Part shown: positions 38,828 through 40,206 of the stretch, in pieces | Numbering within the stretch: position 1 is the stretch's first letter | Layout of the letters: the number at the start of each line of letters is the position of its first letter | DNA from: Clostridiales bacterium GWF2_38_85 | GTDB lineage: Bacteria; Bacillota; Clostridia; Oscillospirales; CAG-382 | DNA length: 40,206 nt | Direction: 5' to 3' | Assembly (NCBI GenBank): GCA_001797275.1 | Contig: MGOY01000005.1 | Location: 1 to 40,206, forward strand | Notes under the pieces: model-generated | Databases searched by the model: none | What the model saw: the letters and a program-made list of their open reading frames with translations, nothing else | What the model was told of the DNA's origin: nothing | Translations under genes and position numbers: made by a program

Positions 38828-40099
38828 ATGAATTATGAGCAAGCATTAAAATATATACATGGTATATCGTGGCGTGGGAGTCGACTGGGACTTAGCAGAA
38901 CAATCGAACTACTTGAATACATGAATAATCCTCAGAACAAATTGAAGTTTATTCATATAGCAGGAACCAATGGTAAAGGTTCTGTATCGGCAATGCTTGC
39001 ATCAGTCTTAAAAGAAGCTGGTTATAAAACCGGACTGTATACCTCCCCGTATATAGTCCGGTTTAACGAACGTATGCAGATTGACGGAGTAAATATTAGC
39101 GATGATGAACTTGCGGAAATTACTGAATATGTATCCCAATATGCAGATAAAATGCTTGATCCACCAACAGAATTTGAATTAATTACAGCAGTAGCATTTG
39201 AATATTTCAAAAGAAATGATTGCGATATTGTTGTTCTTGAAACAGGAATGGGCGGTGAGCTTGATTCAACAAATGTAATATCAACTCCTGAAATTGCTGT
39301 TATAACAACAATTGGTTATGACCATACCAGAGAACTCGGAAGTACTATGGAATTGATTGCAAAAGCAAAAGCTGGAATTATCAAGAAGAACAGTAACGTT
39401 GTTTTTTACGGAGAGAATAATGACGCATTAAAAGTGATACAGAAAAAATGCAATGCTAGAAATGCTACACTAAAAGTTCCTGATTTTAATAAAATAAAAT
39501 TAATCAGTCATACCATTGAAAAATTACTCTTTGATTTCGAACAATATAAAAATGTAGAGATTTCGCTTGTAGGCGAATATCAGCTGAAAAATGCAGCTCT
39601 TGTTATAAAAATAGTCAACGAACTTCAAAACAAGGGTTGGAAAATTGACGAATCAGCTGTGTACAGGGGTATGTTTTTTGCGAAGTGGCCTGCAAGATTT
39701 GAAGTATTATTAAAGAGCCCATTATTTATTTTTGATGGTGGTCATAATCCTCAAGGCATCGAATCAACAATCCAAAGCTTTCAGTTGCATTTTCCTAATA
39801 AGAAAGCCATTTTTCTGATAGGTATTATGGCAGATAAAAATATAGAAAACATGCTTGAATTAATAGTTCCATATGCAAAAGAAATTATAACCGTTACTCC
39901 TGATAATCCGAGATCATTACCTGCAGATAAATTAAAAGAACGTATTATGAAGTATGATATTACAGTAAATGATGCGTTATCAGTTGCTGATGGTGTAAAA
40001 AACGTAATAGTGAATTCAAAAAATGATGATGTTATATTAGCTATCGGTTCACTGTATATGTATAGAGAAGTGAGCGAAGCAATAAAAAATGAAAAATGA
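38828..40099 (+). CDS. folC: folylpolyglutamate/dihydrofolate synthase
   Basis: 423 residues. ATP P-loop HIAGTNGKGSV (about residues 43-53), GLYTSPYIVRFNERMQIDG (FolC signature), TEFELITAVAFEYF, VVLETGMGGELDSTN, TTIGYDHT and, in the C-terminal domain, FAKWPARFEVL and FDGGHNPQG. It adds glutamates to folates, trapping them in the cell, and may also make dihydrofolate from dihydropteroate. AAGGGATGAT precedes the ATG; 16 nt after folT, so transported folate is retained by the same operon, under THF feedback. Confidence 0.96.
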   Translation: MNYEQALKYIHGISWRGSRLGLSRTIELLEYMNNPQNKLKFIHIAGTNGKGSVSAMLASVLKEAGYKTGLYTSPYIVRFNERMQIDGVNISDDELAEITEYVSQYADKMLDPPTEFELITAVAFEYFKRNDCDIVVLETGMGGELDSTNVISTPEIAVITTIGYDHTRELGSTMELIAKAKAGIIKKNSNVVFYGENNDALKVIQKKCNARNATLKVPDFNKIKLISHTIEKLLFDFEQYKNVEISLVGEYQLKNAALVIKIVNELQNKGWKIDESAVYRGMFFAKWPARFEVLLKSPLFIFDGGHNPQGIESTIQSFQLHFPNKKAIFLIGIMADKNIENMLELIVPYAKEIITVTPDNPRSLPADKLKERIMKYDITVNDALSVADGVKNVIVNSKNDDVILAIGSLYMYREVSEAIKNEK

Positions 40100-40151
40100 A
40101 ATTATTCGGGAATGTTTTCGACAAAAAACGAAAAAACTTAGAAAAATCCTC

Positions 40152-40180
40152 TTGACAATAAAGGGGTGATGTGTTATTAT
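40152..40180 (+). promoter_or_regulatory. strong promoter at the window edge
   Basis: TTGACA (40152-40157), 17-nt spacer, TATTAT (40175-40180). The transcript would begin near AAAGCTGTCCGC at 40185 and leaves the window; its product cannot be told. Confidence 0.75.
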
Positions 40181-40206
40181 AATAAAGCTGTCCGCAAGAA
40201 GGGCGG

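Noticed and set aside
1-40206. CRISPR array, insertion sequence or prophage
   Set aside because: No regularly spaced repeats, transposase, integrase or phage structural genes are seen. The window is ordinary chromosomal gene order.

Overview
The window reads as chromosomal DNA of a low-GC, spore-forming, anaerobic Clostridia-type Firmicute (Oscillospiraceae-like is my inference; no species is claimed). The evidence is AT-rich intergenic DNA, AGGAGG-type ribosome binding sites with frequent TTG/GTG starts, the forespore sigma factor SigG, both dipicolinate synthase subunits, a SipL-like SPOCS/LysM protein, a 25-codon SpoVM gene that is easy to miss, a meso-diaminopimelate-type MurE plus DapF, and a sodium-pumping decarboxylase operon.

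Layout. 1-4600: a possibly truncated DUF2971 protein, a MATE exporter under a promoter with a Fur-like box, a KDPG aldolase, sigG, a small membrane protein and tRNA-Arg(CCG) with encoded CCA. 4600-10100: an ABC-2 exporter pair, a cytidylate-kinase-like gene with a hairpin-rich leader and a possible leader peptide, an unknown anchored protein, and a DtxR-type regulator divergent from a ZIP metal transporter with inverted repeats over both promoters. 10100-16400: a GH172/DUF2961 enzyme, a secreted sortase-type protein, an AraC regulator coupled to a zinc-ribbon membrane protein, an orphan MsmK/UgpC ATPase, and an rsuA operon with a 53-aa membrane ORF and a DUF4830 protein. 16400-26800: an ABC-F ATPase with a folded leader, DUF378, trmB, an HTH-methyltransferase fusion, dapF-murE, a YfbR-like nucleotidase, a TIM-barrel isomerase, and pncB, which has no ribosome site of its own and directly follows a 21-codon Cys-rich leader ORF. 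26800-34100: a zinc-ribbon/DUF5050 protein, hpt, and a five-gene Na+-translocating decarboxylase operon (acyl-CoA-type carboxyltransferase, OadG, biotin carrier, beta pump, pyruvate/oxaloacetate-type carboxyltransferase). 34100-37620: a mother-cell sporulation cluster on the minus strand (50-aa membrane ORF, spoVM, sipL-like, dpaA, dpaB) headed by a sequence with the SigK/SigE promoter pattern. 37640-40206: a consensus promoter, a THF riboswitch, folT and folC, then a promoter at the window edge.

How the parts fit. The 34-37.6 kb cluster joins coat anchoring (SpoVM peptide; the SipL-like protein is expected to meet SpoIVA) with dipicolinate synthesis. The folT-folC unit takes up and polyglutamylates folate under folate feedback. 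The decarboxylase operon is expected to turn decarboxylation energy into a sodium gradient. Several genes have leader RNAs with short ORFs or mutually exclusive helices (folT, pncB, the kinase-like gene, ABC-F); these are the most testable new observations.
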